This document shows, piece after piece, positions 18,575 through 26,500 of a DNA stretch of 64,000 bases. Within the stretch, counting starts at the first letter, position 1. Each line of letters starts with the position of its first letter. The position numbers were made by a program, and so were the translations under genes. Source of the stretch: Flavobacterium humidisoli (GTDB lineage: Bacteria; Bacteroidota; Bacteroidia; Flavobacteriales; Flavobacteriaceae); contig NZ_CP096829.1 in NCBI RefSeq assembly GCF_023272795.1, positions 5,208,001-5,272,000 on the forward strand, written 5' to 3'. The notes below the pieces were generated by a model. The model made no database searches, was not told where the DNA came from, and was given only the letters and a program-made list of their open reading frames with translations.

Positions 18575-19672
18575 TTACTTTACGAAGATTTCTTTTAATT
18601 GACCAATTACGTTTCCACCGCCAGAAATGGTGATTTCACCAATTTTATCAGCGATTTTTTCAACGTACTCCATCTCTTTCAACTTCCACAACATTTCGTT
18701 TTCTTCCATCAGCTTTGCTGTGTTTAGCAAACTTCTTGTTGCGGCAGTTTCTTCTCTTCTCATAATGCTGTTGGCCTGCGCTTTTTTCTCAGCAACCAAA
18801 ACCTGATTCATGATTTCTTTCATATCTCCTGGAAGAATTACATCTCTTATTCCAGCATCAGAAATTGCTAAACCTAAATCTTTGATCTTAGTTTTTGCTT
18901 CTTCTAAAATAGCATCGGCAATTGCATCTTTCTTTGACAATAATTCATCTAAAGTTAATCCGCCAACAAAAGCTCTTAAAGCCAGTTGCATTGCGACATA
19001 CAATTGTTTTTCAAAATCTTTATTTTCGGTCAAAGCTTTCATAATATCAACCACTTGATATCTCACAAAAAAGTTAATTCTTAATCCTGCTTTATCTTTA
19101 GTCAACAACTCCTGACCAGAAATTTCCAATTGTTGCTGCCTAGTATCAACGGTTTTCACTTCGATTGTAATGGCGTTATTCCAGAAATAATGTGTCCCTG
19201 ATTTCAATTCTTTCACAAAAGTTCCATTCACAAATAACAAAGCTTTATCATTACTTGCTACAATAAATTTTCTTGTGAAGTATCTCATCTTGACATTTTC
19301 CAATAAGTTTACTGGAATATTTTCTGTGATTTCAATCTTAGACAAATCTGCTTTAATGAATTCATTTTTTACAACTCCTTTCCAAAAAGCATATTTCCCT
19401 GGCGTTAAAACTTCTTTGAAATTTCCTTTTACAAATTGCAATACGATTTCGTTATCTGCAACTTCAACAACTTCCAAAAGAGATGCTAACACTTCATTTT
19501 GCAATAAAATATCCAACTCAAAAGGAGCCTGAAAAGATCCGTTTAGATCATAAATCATAATGTTTTTGTTTCCAAAAATCCAATGTAATCCTTCTTCTAA
19601 TACTTTAATTAATTTTCTATTTTCGAACACCAAGCCTACTTGGTAAGTCTCGATTGTAATTCTTTTTATCAT
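18575..19672 (-). CDS. SPFH/Band-7 domain (slipin-like) protein
   Basis: 365 aa from the ATG at 19672; a TTG 18 nt upstream lies in a repeat tract and is unlikely. Two SPFH-like halves can be made out: residues 1-130 with GLHWIFG, and about 130-290 with the Band-7 core VKTVDTRQQQLEISGQELLTKDKAGLRINFFVRYQV. A helical tail rich in Ala, Glu and Lys follows (VLVAEKKAQANSIMRREE). There is no transmembrane segment, so it probably forms a soluble or peripheral scaffold ring. Band-7 proteins recur beside RNA-repair genes in bacteria; here an RNA ligase and tRNA genes are the upstream neighbours. Confidence 0.85.
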   Translation of the reverse strand: MIKRITIETYQVGLVFENRKLIKVLEEGLHWIFGNKNIMIYDLNGSFQAPFELDILLQNEVLASLLEVVEVADNEIVLQFVKGNFKEVLTPGKYAFWKGVVKNEFIKADLSKIEITENIPVNLLENVKMRYFTRKFIVASNDKALLFVNGTFVKELKSGTHYFWNNAITIEVKTVDTRQQQLEISGQELLTKDKAGLRINFFVRYQVVDIMKALTENKDFEKQLYVAMQLALRAFVGGLTLDELLSKKDAIADAILEEAKTKIKDLGLAISDAGIRDVILPGDMKEIMNQVLVAEKKAQANSIMRREETAATRSLLNTAKLMEENEMLWKLKEMEYVEKIADKIGEITISGGGNVIGQLKEIFVK

Positions 19673-19752
19673 AATATTTTTTTGTTTCAAGTTTCAAGTT
19701 TAAAGTTTTATGTTCCAAAATCTTTAAACCTCTATACTCTATTCTCTATATT

Positions 19753-19884
19753 CTATTCTCTTCTTAATAAAAAAACCTCATTGTCTTTCTCCTCCAAGAA
19801 AAACGGACGAATAGTTTGTTCTTTGTCTGTCTGAATTGTTTCTGATTCTATTTTATTGAGAGAATCCCCAAATTCTCTAAACAA
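19753..19884 (-). CDS. Possible small protein upstream of the SPFH gene
   Basis: An open frame of 43 codons from a TTG at 19884 to TAG at 19753. The translation is protein-like (KEQTIRPFFLEEKDNEVFLL) and acidic. No ATG start exists, so it could be the remnant of a larger gene. It ends 80 bp before the SPFH start. The rest of 19685-20030 shows only a GAGAAT/ATTCTC hairpin and GTTTCAAG repeats. Confidence 0.25.
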   Translation of the reverse strand: MFREFGDSLNKIESETIQTDKEQTIRPFFLEEKDNEVFLLRRE

Positions 19885-20033
19885 TCAAATCAAAAAGAAA
19901 ACAAACTTTTCAAAACACATTTCTATTCGCACTGGCTTTATCAGAGTGTGAAACATCAGATTGTAAAATCCTATTTTCACTGACAAAGACAAATCAGTTT
20001 TTTCTAATGGTCATCTTTTTAAGAGTGATGGTC

Positions 20034-20130
20034 TCCAATGTTACAGGTTTTTGAGACCCGTCGACTTACCGGATTCGTCCAACCGAAGCGTATTCGGTGC
20101 AGGATTCGAACCTGCATAACACATCCAATG
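20034..20130 (-). tRNA. Candidate circularly permuted tRNA-Leu(CAA)
   Basis: Read 5'-3' on the minus strand, the parts come as: variable-arm 3' side (TGTTA), T-arm GCAGG TTCGAAT CCTGC, acceptor 3' strand ACCGAAT, linker ACG, acceptor 5' strand CTTCGGT, TG, a Leu-type D-arm with GAC/GTC and a GG loop, anticodon arm CGGGT CTCAAAA ACCTG (anticodon CAA), then variable-arm 5' side TAACA. The acceptor strands pair at 6 of 7 positions. Joining the ends at the shared CATTGGA (20124-20130 and 20034-20040) closes a class II variable arm TAACA/TGTTA and gives a 90-nt circle. No linear reading gives a paired acceptor stem. Not an ordinary tRNA call; see findings. Confidence 0.6.
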
Positions 20131-20196
20131 CTCTATCCAAATTGAGCTATCACATTACTGTGAATGGGATTCGAACCCACAACCCTCAGATCCCTT
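20130..20196 (-). ncRNA. Second T-arm/acceptor-hairpin/D-arm unit (permuted tRNA-like)
   Basis: Minus strand: T-arm GTGGG TTCGAAT CCCAT (20164-20180), acceptor-like TCACAGT directly joined to AATGTGA (6 of 7 pairs; TCACA-GTAA-TGTGA makes a GNRA-capped hairpin), TA, D-arm GCTC...GAGC (20130-20147). The same permuted order as its neighbour. I could not place an anticodon stem: the sequence before the T-arm ends in CTGAGGGTT, and the 14 nt after the D-arm (20116-20129) are shared with the neighbouring unit. May be decayed or a non-tRNA structured RNA. Confidence 0.45.
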
Positions 20197-20370
20197 GTGC
20201 GACAATTTTTTGGAAAACCATCAAAACCTCCAAACCAAGCTGCATAGAAAAACATAATACGCTTTCGCGAAAAGTCTGCTACAATAGTGCTATACCGAAA
20301 CACCCAACAAGGCTTATTTGATATTTTTATTCAAAGTTTCCTTTGATATCATTTCATTTTATGAAAGAAC

Positions 20371-20422
20371 TTTTATTTCTTGAACAAATATTCAATTTAT
20401 ACTGCGCAATTATTTTGCGCAG
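20371..20422 (-). promoter_or_regulatory. Shared palindrome-promoter module, copy 1
   Basis: Perfect palindrome CTGCGCAA-TTATT-TTGCGCAG (20402-20422), then 13 bp, then TTTGTTCAAGAAATAAAA on the minus strand. The same module, with the same spacing, occurs at 46313-46363 and 46403-46452. It lies directly after the RNA ligase gene and reads toward the permuted tRNA-like units. Could be an operator/promoter or a terminator-like hairpin of the ligase gene. Confidence 0.6.
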
Positions 20423-20433
20423 ATCTTTTAATT

Positions 20434-21003
20434 CTATACAAATTCTAACTTGACACGTTTAATACCAAAATCTGTTTTTCTCAATTTGCACATTCTTCCA
20501 TCTGAAATATGATGGAAAACAATACCTTCAATGTCACTTTCTAATAAGAATTCTTTCAAAACATTAAACTCAAGATTTACAAAATCAAGTATTTCACTTC
20601 CGTGTTTTACCAATGTATGTTTCTCAAAATTCTCAGGGTTTCCTTGTATTTTAGGTCCGCATAATTCGTAAGTTCCGTCAACTTTATTTTCTAATCCATC
20701 AAAACCTTCAAAGAAATGTTTATCCTCCGATTTTGAACGATCACATTTTAGCCAGTGTGGGTGATGTCCCGAAATAGGGTCTGCTTCCTGACAAGGAATT
20801 GCTCCCAACGGAATTGTTCTTCCTTTTTTAGCATCAAACCTTTTAAATATTTCACCCTCTATAATTGCGGCAGATGTTCCATCAAATTTTCTGGTTGCAA
20901 TAGCTTCTCCTTCAAAAACCCATTTGTTTTCAGTATTAATTTTATCTATAACCCTTCCTAAATCATTAGGATCTTTGGCGAATAATGTGCTTATCTTTTT
21001 CAT
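20434..21003 (-). CDS. RNA ligase of the nucleotidyltransferase superfamily (RNA ligase 1 / DUF5565 type)
   Basis: 189 aa. Motif I is KFDGTS with the nucleotide-accepting Lys39. Later nucleotidyltransferase motifs are ELCGPKIQGNPE, EGIVFHH (motif IV, near 159-165) and CKLRKTDFG (motif V). The protein contains little beyond the catalytic domain. It would seal RNA 5'-phosphate to 3'-OH ends through an AMP intermediate. It starts 27 bp after a cluster of four tRNA genes and ends just before tRNA-like units, all on one strand, so tRNA is its likely substrate. Its mechanism differs from RtcB in the second locus. Confidence 0.85.
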   Translation of the reverse strand: MKKISTLFAKDPNDLGRVIDKINTENKWVFEGEAIATRKFDGTSAAIIEGEIFKRFDAKKGRTIPLGAIPCQEADPISGHHPHWLKCDRSKSEDKHFFEGFDGLENKVDGTYELCGPKIQGNPENFEKHTLVKHGSEILDFVNLEFNVLKEFLLESDIEGIVFHHISDGRMCKLRKTDFGIKRVKLEFV

Positions 21004-21029
21004 ATATATTTTTTTAAATCTTCATTTTG

Positions 21030-21102
21030 TACAGAAAGAGAGATTCGAACTCTCAAAATACTGATTCTAAGTCAGCCGCGTCTGCCGTTCCGCCACTCCT
21101 GC
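21030..21102 (-). tRNA. tRNA-Leu(TAG), lacking the long variable arm
   Basis: Acceptor GCAGGAG/TTTCTGT (three G-U pairs), TG, Leu-type D-arm GCG...CGC, anticodon arm GCTGA CTTAGAA TCAGT (anticodon TAG), then only ATTTT before T-arm GAGAG TTCGAAT CTCTC. Leucine tRNAs normally carry a 10-20 nt variable arm; here it is gone. Last of the four tRNAs, 27 bp before the RNA ligase start. Confidence 0.85.
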
Positions 21103-21108
21103 ATTTTG

Positions 21109-21180
21109 TCTGGGAAGCAGGATTCGAACCTGCGACCTCCCGCATCCAAAGCGGGTAAACAACCTCCGTTATCTTCCCAG
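21109..21180 (-). tRNA. tRNA-Pro(TGG)
   Basis: Acceptor CTGGGAA/TTCCCAG fully paired, short D-arm TAAC/GTTT, anticodon arm CCCGC TTTGGAT GCGGG (anticodon TGG), T-arm GCAGG TTCGAAT CCTGC. No encoded CCA. Third tRNA of the cluster, 6 bp from tRNA-Leu. Confidence 0.93.
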
Positions 21181-21236
21181 GTCTATTTAAGTCTCTAAGT
21201 AGCTTAGAATCTTAGCCACTTACCAACTTAAAAAAG

Positions 21237-21309
21237 CGGCTCATACGGGAGTCGAACCCGTTTCTCCCGAGAGACAGTCGGGAAGGTTAGCCAGTAACCC
21301 CAATGAGCC
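21237..21309 (-). tRNA. tRNA-Asp(GTC)
   Basis: Acceptor GGCTCAT/ATGAGCC fully paired, D-stem GGGT/ACCT, anticodon arm CCCGA CTGTCTC TCGGG (anticodon GTC), T-arm ACGGG TTCGACT CCCGT, discriminator G. Second tRNA of the cluster. Confidence 0.92.
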
Positions 21310-21329
21310 AGTTCCTTCTAGAGAACAAG

Positions 21330-21403
21330 TAATTTTGGAAGGATTCGAACCTTCGACCATCTGCTTAGAAGGCAGACGCTCTATCCAACTGAGCTACAAA
21401 ATC
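21330..21403 (-). tRNA. tRNA-Arg(TCT)
   Basis: Acceptor GATTTTG/CAAAATT (one G-U), D-arm GCTC...GAGC, anticodon arm TCTGC CTTCTAA GCAGA (anticodon TCT), T-arm GAAGG TTCGAAT CCTTC. The very AT-rich acceptor stem is more like tRNAs of mobile elements than a housekeeping gene. First tRNA of the cluster, 17 bp after a terminator. Confidence 0.93.
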
Positions 21404-21419
21404 ATTTATTTTTGGGCAT

Positions 21420-21447
21420 AAAAAAAGCACCCGATCAAAGGTGCTTT
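21420..21447 (-). terminator. Terminator/attenuator between leader ORF and tRNA cluster
   Basis: Minus strand: AAAGCACC-TTTGATC-GGGTGCTTT plus a T tract. It follows the 31-codon ORF by 27 bp and precedes tRNA-Arg by 17 bp. I see no convincing promoter between it and the tRNAs, so tRNA transcription probably depends on read-through. Confidence 0.8.
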
Positions 21448-21473
21448 ACAAAATTCAACGTGATATAACTATC

Positions 21474-21569
21474 CTATTGCCTATATTGATGCACCTGCAT
21501 TGTCAAACGTCCAAGATCAAATCTTGCGTTTAGTGGTAATCCGTATGATATTTTATTTTGTAAAGCCAT
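21474..21569 (-). CDS. 31-codon leader ORF upstream of the tRNA/RNA-ligase operon
   Basis: ATG at 21569, TAG at 21474. The product starts MALQNKISYGLPLNARFDLG and ends VHQYRQ; it is basic and has no signal sequence. It has a consensus promoter (21637-21669), a 5' hairpin GAAAC/GTTTC (21609-21623) and a terminator 27 bp after the stop. Codons 12, 13, 16 and 18 are CCA, CTA, AGA and GAT, which are read by the Pro, Leu, Arg and Asp tRNAs encoded just downstream. I propose a leader peptide; an independent small protein is the alternative. Confidence 0.55.
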   Translation of the reverse strand: MALQNKISYGLPLNARFDLGRLTMQVHQYRQ

Positions 21570-21636
21570 TTTATATGCTGTATTATATTTTAAATTCTTA
21601 TTATTATTTGAAACGCTGTGTTTCAATTTTGTTTGG

Positions 21637-21669
21637 CAAAGATAATGTCGAAAAAATCATATTTCCAAA
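21637..21669 (-). promoter_or_regulatory. Promoter of the 31-codon ORF
   Basis: Minus strand TTTG (21666-21669), 21 bp, TATCTTTG (21637-21644). Same 21-bp spacing as the promoter of the 34-codon ORF upstream. Confidence 0.75.
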
Positions 21670-21947
21670 TATTTTTAAAGATTATTTCACTGATTATCAA
21701 TTAGTTAACTGTAAAATTAAACCAAAGAAATCCCTGTCCGCAAACTGTTGCAGATTTTTCTTTTTATCAAATGACTGTTACTCATCAGATTACTTTTCAA
21801 GATTATATTTCGCTATTGGGTTTAATCATTAAACATTTTGTCAATTATTTTTTTAGTTTTTTTTAGTTATGGTTTAATATTCTTTCATTTTTATTGTCTT
21901 TCTATCCAATTTTATGGCCACAATGAGCAAAGTCAAAGTGGCTAAAA

Positions 21948-21983
21948 ACAAAAAAAGCGCCCTACTTTGAGGACGCTTTTCTG
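21948..21983 (-). terminator. Terminator of the 34-codon ORF
   Basis: Minus strand AAAAGCG-T-CC, 8-nt loop, GG-G-CGCTTTT then a T run, about 20 bp after the stop of the small ORF at 22004. Confidence 0.8.
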
Positions 21984-22003
21984 TTTTATGATGAGTTTTA
22001 CTC

Positions 22004-22108
22004 TAAATTTTACATTTTAATTTCATAAAAATACATATTGCATCCTGATACTTTAGCCGGAAGTTCTCCTGCTAAGTGGTCAAAATATTTTGCTATTGAA
22101 AGTGTCAT
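22004..22108 (-). CDS. 34-codon ORF with its own promoter and terminator
   Basis: ATG at 22108, TAG at 22004. The product begins MTLSIAKYFDHLAGELPAKV and contains two Cys in its second half (SGCNMYF, IKCKI). A consensus promoter lies 31 bp upstream and a terminator follows, so the unit makes a transcript of only about 180 nt. It has the same design as the 31-codon unit next to it. No family recognised; it could be a leader, a small toxin or a regulatory peptide. It lies 100 bp after the SWIM gene. Confidence 0.5.
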
Positions 22109-22138
22109 ATGTATTTCTTTTATTTTTTATTACGGAAA

Positions 22139-22171
22139 CAAATGTAGTATATTTTGTGATAATTTAACAAA
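22139..22171 (-). promoter_or_regulatory. Promoter of the 34-codon ORF
   Basis: Minus strand TTTG (22168-22171), 21 bp, TACATTTG (22139-22146), 31 bp before the ATG. Confidence 0.75.
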
Positions 22172-22208
22172 AATCTCTAAAAATTTTAAAAAACAAACAT
22201 TTTCAGTT

Positions 22209-23537
22209 TTACGAAATAATCATTTTTACTGCCAAAATATGCTTACAGATTCCTCTTTTTCCTTGATAAGCGGTAAACCAATCGCAGGTACATTTTTGAG
22301 AAGTATTGTCAATTATTACTTTATGCACCACGCCAGAACCTTTTACTTTGGCTTCAATATAATCTGCTCTACGTTCTGTTATTTCTACTTCTTCATTATC
22401 AATTAACTTTTTGGCATTTTTAAGTCTTGGATTTAAAGATAAAATACGTTCCGTTTTAAAAGGAAGACGGCGGTAAAAATGTGCTTTTTCACTTAAGTCA
22501 TAACCCAATAATCCCATTGAAGACAAATTGGAAGTTAGATTATCCATTGTTCCAAAGTCGATATCATTTTCTATCGAAAGCACTGTTGGATCAAACATTT
22601 CATTTGATTTTAATAAACTGTTTAAACCGTAAACCCATTCTATTGGCAGATTTTCGGTCATCGTTTCCAATACATTTCCTTCGCCTGAAAATCCGCGGTA
22701 TGAATCTGGAGAAAAAGCCATTAATAACTGCATTTTTCCAAACTCACATACAATCGCACAGGTTTGTTTATCATCAGATTCGTAAATAAAGATCTTCTCT
22801 ACAATCGCCAGAATTCCTTCCAATAAACGTAATCTTTGCACACCGCCAATTCTAACACTGTCTGGAGTTGCCAAAGTCGAAAACGTAAATTTTCCAGCTC
22901 TTTTGGTTATAAAGAAATCTCCTTTTACATTTCCTTTTGGCAGACTTTGAAACAACTGAATGGTTTGAATTTTATTCAATTCAAATTTCAAATCCATTTC
23001 AGCCAAATACAACTGAACGCTCGTTAAGCCTTTTATCCATCGCATTGGCAAAGTCACTTTTTTCTCTACCACTTTTGCTTTGCTCGTAATAACTTGAACG
23101 TCCTGCTGACCTACGGCAAGAGTTACTTTCTCGTTTTTCTGAATGGCGTTTAGCGCGTTCAACATCGGATCGTTGAAATCTACGTTTGTGGTTCCGTTGG
23201 CAATAAATTCTCCGTCAATGGCTTCAGGTTTCATGTCCAATCTTATATAAACTCCGTTGCAGGATGAAAATCCTTCAAAGCGCAATCTTTCTGAACCCGC
23301 AGAAACAATTGGATCACGAAGACTTGGCGGTATAGGGCCAAAACTCGAACGAACCACTTTTGCAATCGTACTCCAGCATTTTGCCGTTACATAAGGATCG
23401 GTTAAACTTCCCCAGAAAAAACAGGGAATATTATTGACTTCTTCAATTTCGGTTTGATGGGCCAAAACCAAATTATTGATGCCTTTTGTTTTACTGTATG
23501 TCGAAACTCCTTTATAATTATATTCTAAATCTGTCAT
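22209..23537 (-). CDS. SWIM zinc-finger protein
   Basis: 442 aa. The SWIM motif is at the very C-terminus: KCTCDWF, then GICKHILAV (Cys-x-Cys, spacer, Cys-x-His). The rest is a large uncharacterised domain (FFWGSLTDPYVTAKCWSTIA near 40-60, GVQRLRLLEGIL near 230). SWIM proteins of this kind pair with WGR-domain proteins, as in the E. coli yehQ and yehI/molR group. Here the WGR gene lies 5 bp upstream, so they are translated from one mRNA. It may bind nucleic acid, but its activity is unknown. Confidence 0.85.
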   Translation of the reverse strand: MTDLEYNYKGVSTYSKTKGINNLVLAHQTEIEEVNNIPCFFWGSLTDPYVTAKCWSTIAKVVRSSFGPIPPSLRDPIVSAGSERLRFEGFSSCNGVYIRLDMKPEAIDGEFIANGTTNVDFNDPMLNALNAIQKNEKVTLAVGQQDVQVITSKAKVVEKKVTLPMRWIKGLTSVQLYLAEMDLKFELNKIQTIQLFQSLPKGNVKGDFFITKRAGKFTFSTLATPDSVRIGGVQRLRLLEGILAIVEKIFIYESDDKQTCAIVCEFGKMQLLMAFSPDSYRGFSGEGNVLETMTENLPIEWVYGLNSLLKSNEMFDPTVLSIENDIDFGTMDNLTSNLSSMGLLGYDLSEKAHFYRRLPFKTERILSLNPRLKNAKKLIDNEEVEITERRADYIEAKVKGSGVVHKVIIDNTSQKCTCDWFTAYQGKRGICKHILAVKMIIS

Positions 23538-23542
23538 TTTCT

Positions 23543-26500
23543 TTATTTTAAAATTTGCTTAACCAATGATTTAAGCGAAGCATTATCTTTCCATTGTTCA
23601 AAGAAAGCAATTGCTTTTTCTGATGGTTTTTGATTTGTTTTGATTAAAATATCGACATAATTTTCTATCATTTTTTTGAAATTTGTCGGCAGTTTATCTT
23701 TTATACTCAAATTAGAAAAAAAGGCATTAAAAAACTGAAGCAACGCACTATTATGCAAAGGCGAAATATCCTTCAAAGCTATTACTCCGTCTGTTAATCT
23801 TGCAAAAGCACCGTATTTTTCTGATGCTAAAAATGCCGTTTTTTCAGAAAATTTCTCCATATCCAAACTCTGTTTTTCTACCAGATTAATGAGGGTTTCA
23901 GAAGCTAACAACCTTAAATCTTTTTTCTCTTGAAAAAAACACGCGGCAAATAACATCAGCGCATTGTCAGAAAATCTAAATTCTGGTCTGTTCATTACAT
24001 CGAGAAAACCTCTTAATTCTGGTTTTGAACCATCTGTAATTCTACAGTTATTTAGTAAAGTTAGCGCTAATGCATCAGGATTTTGTGGTGTTAAACTATG
24101 CCAATAATACGTATTACCAGCGTAATTTAAATTGTAATCCCAACTATTTGATCGAGTATAGATATCTTGACTGTAAAGCAGATAATTTGGAATTTTGGTA
24201 TAGTTTGGCATATCAAAACGAAGTTCATACCAAGATGGCGATCGTTCTTTTTCTTTGGTTTGATAATTGGTCCATTCGTTCCACTGCTCTTTAAATTTAA
24301 TTTCTGGCGTGTAAGGCGAAACTACAAAAGGAACTTCTTTTAAATACGTATTTTCAAACTCAGAAAATGTACTGTCTGGATAAAATGTTCTAGCCGCAAC
24401 TGCCCATAAAGATAAATTTCCTGTTTCTTTTGTGGTTTTGCCCAAAGTAGCTAAAAGTTTTGAAACTAATGAAGTAGAGTCAATAGTCAGTTTATCTTCT
24501 ACTCCTAAAGAAAATGATAAAAGCGGTTTCAATTCTCCTTCAACTTGATCCAATAACAGAATTGCTTCTTCGGTATTTTCTCTTGGCATTCTGGCAATTG
24601 CAATCGCTAAATCTAGAGAGTCAATTTCTTCATTTACTTTCTGATACGCAATTACTCTTTCTAACAAAACTTTCGGAGCCACCCAATATGGCTTATGACT
24701 TGGAAAGGAAAGCATTGGCAGTTTCGAATTAGAGTCGATTTTCTGCTGTACTTTTTCCAACAAAAATTTAATTAACGCAGGCGTATTAATTTTAGAATAA
24801 TGTTTTTTCTGACTATCAAATTTACCATTCATGTTGGCTATTTTTTGAGACAAAAACGAACTCACAAAATTTTTATGAATACTTTCAAAATAATGTTTAT
24901 TCAATTGTTTTTCGTACGGCTGTAATTGCGCATTATAATCGGCAGGAAATAAATCTCTCTGCTGAATATAGATATTCATCAGGATTTCGGTATCGAGAAC
25001 TTCTTCTGAAGCGATAAAATTTCCAAACTGAAACAAAATCTCGTTCCAGTCTTTCGGCACCTCAACTTCTTCTGTCAGCAATAATTCTTTTTTAGGTTCG
25101 AATTGATATTCCTCAAAACCGCTTTCATCAACAGCTTGTGAATCTTCATCCATAAACTGAGTCAAACCAGATTTGATATTTCCCTGCATTAAAGTCGCAT
25201 ATGAAGATAATTTTTCTTTCAGAACTTTATCTTTCGCAGAAGCCATTTTTACCAGAATTTTGCTCGCACGTTCCTGTAAAGTCAGATCAGCGATTACGTA
25301 AATATCTGCTATTATTGAAGCAATCTGATTGTTTAATTTCGGATTGGCTTTGCTTATTTTTTCTAAAACTGGCAATACGCTTTTTATACCGGCTTTGCAA
25401 TCGCTTCGCATCATCATGGGCTCCAACCATTCTAAAAATGATTTGGTTTTGAATTTCGGATGACTGTAAATTTTCTTTACCAATTCTATTCCGTAGCTCG
25501 TAATGGGCGGGTAAGCGTTGTGCAAAAGCGAAAATATATTTTCCTGAAAAACGATTAATTCCTCTTCTGTTGCTTGAAACTCTTCGATTCTTTTTCTAAA
25601 GAAAGATTTCAGGTTATTGTTCCATTCTTTGGTTTGAATCTGGATGGCATTTTCAAAAAAGAAAGCTCGATCCATTTTTTTCTGATCTAGTAATTCTTTG
25701 TAAATAATCGCCCAAGCATTGAATTCGTCATATTGTTGCTTATCATTATCTCTAAAAGCAATATTATTAAGAATCGTTTCGTAATTAAACAATTCTGGTA
25801 CATCTCTCTGATACGTAATTTTATCTTCTAAAATATTCCCAATAGAAACTCTAGTTTTCACTTTAGTACGCCATTCGTTTATATTTGCCAAACATAAAGC
25901 ATACAATTCTGGATTAAACTGCATTAATCCCAATTCTTCAAACTGACGCAAAATAGAGTAATTAAAACTCACCCAGTCTTGTCTTCTTACTTTATCGAGA
26001 ATAAAAGTTTCAAGCCAGTTTGGTTTTGCCCAAAGCAAAGTTTCCAATACATAAGGCTTACTATCTGCTTCCTCTAATAATTGAAGCGCTTCATCCCACG
26101 AATTAATGTCTGTTTTATCAAACAATGCAATAGCACTCAACGTGATAATATTGTTTTGCTCCATATCTCCGCGACGTCCCCACCCATAGTCATGTTTATC
26201 TTTTTTTACATATCCAGGATCTTTAGACAAATCGGTATATGTCATCCAGTAGCGTTTACATTTCTTGATATGTTTTTTTAAAGCATCAATATTGCCTTTT
26301 GACTTTTCTTTTAGAAACGGCAAAAGATCAGAAATCTTTTTAGATTTAATAATGCTGTCATATTCCTCGATAACCTCATCTGCGTTTTTAGTTTTAGCCG
26401 ATTTTGGTTTCGAAGCCATATCTACTTCTCCAGATTCAGAATATCCTTTTTTTACTTTTTCGGCCAAAATTTTCTCAGCCATTTTCAAGCATTCTTCGTC

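Noticed and set aside
20371..20422. Simple rho-independent terminator of the RNA ligase gene
   Set aside because: Not excluded, but no T tract follows the palindrome at 20402-20422 on the minus strand, and the conserved 13-bp spacing to TTTGTTCA in three copies argues for a promoter or operator.
21500..21832. 110-codon plus-strand ORF
   Set aside because: It covers the promoter and ORF of the minus-strand 31-codon unit, is rich in Phe/Tyr as expected for AT-rich non-coding DNA, and has no promoter.
22038..22406. 122-codon plus-strand ORF
   Set aside because: Overlaps the SWIM gene end and the small minus-strand unit; composition is that of a shadow frame.
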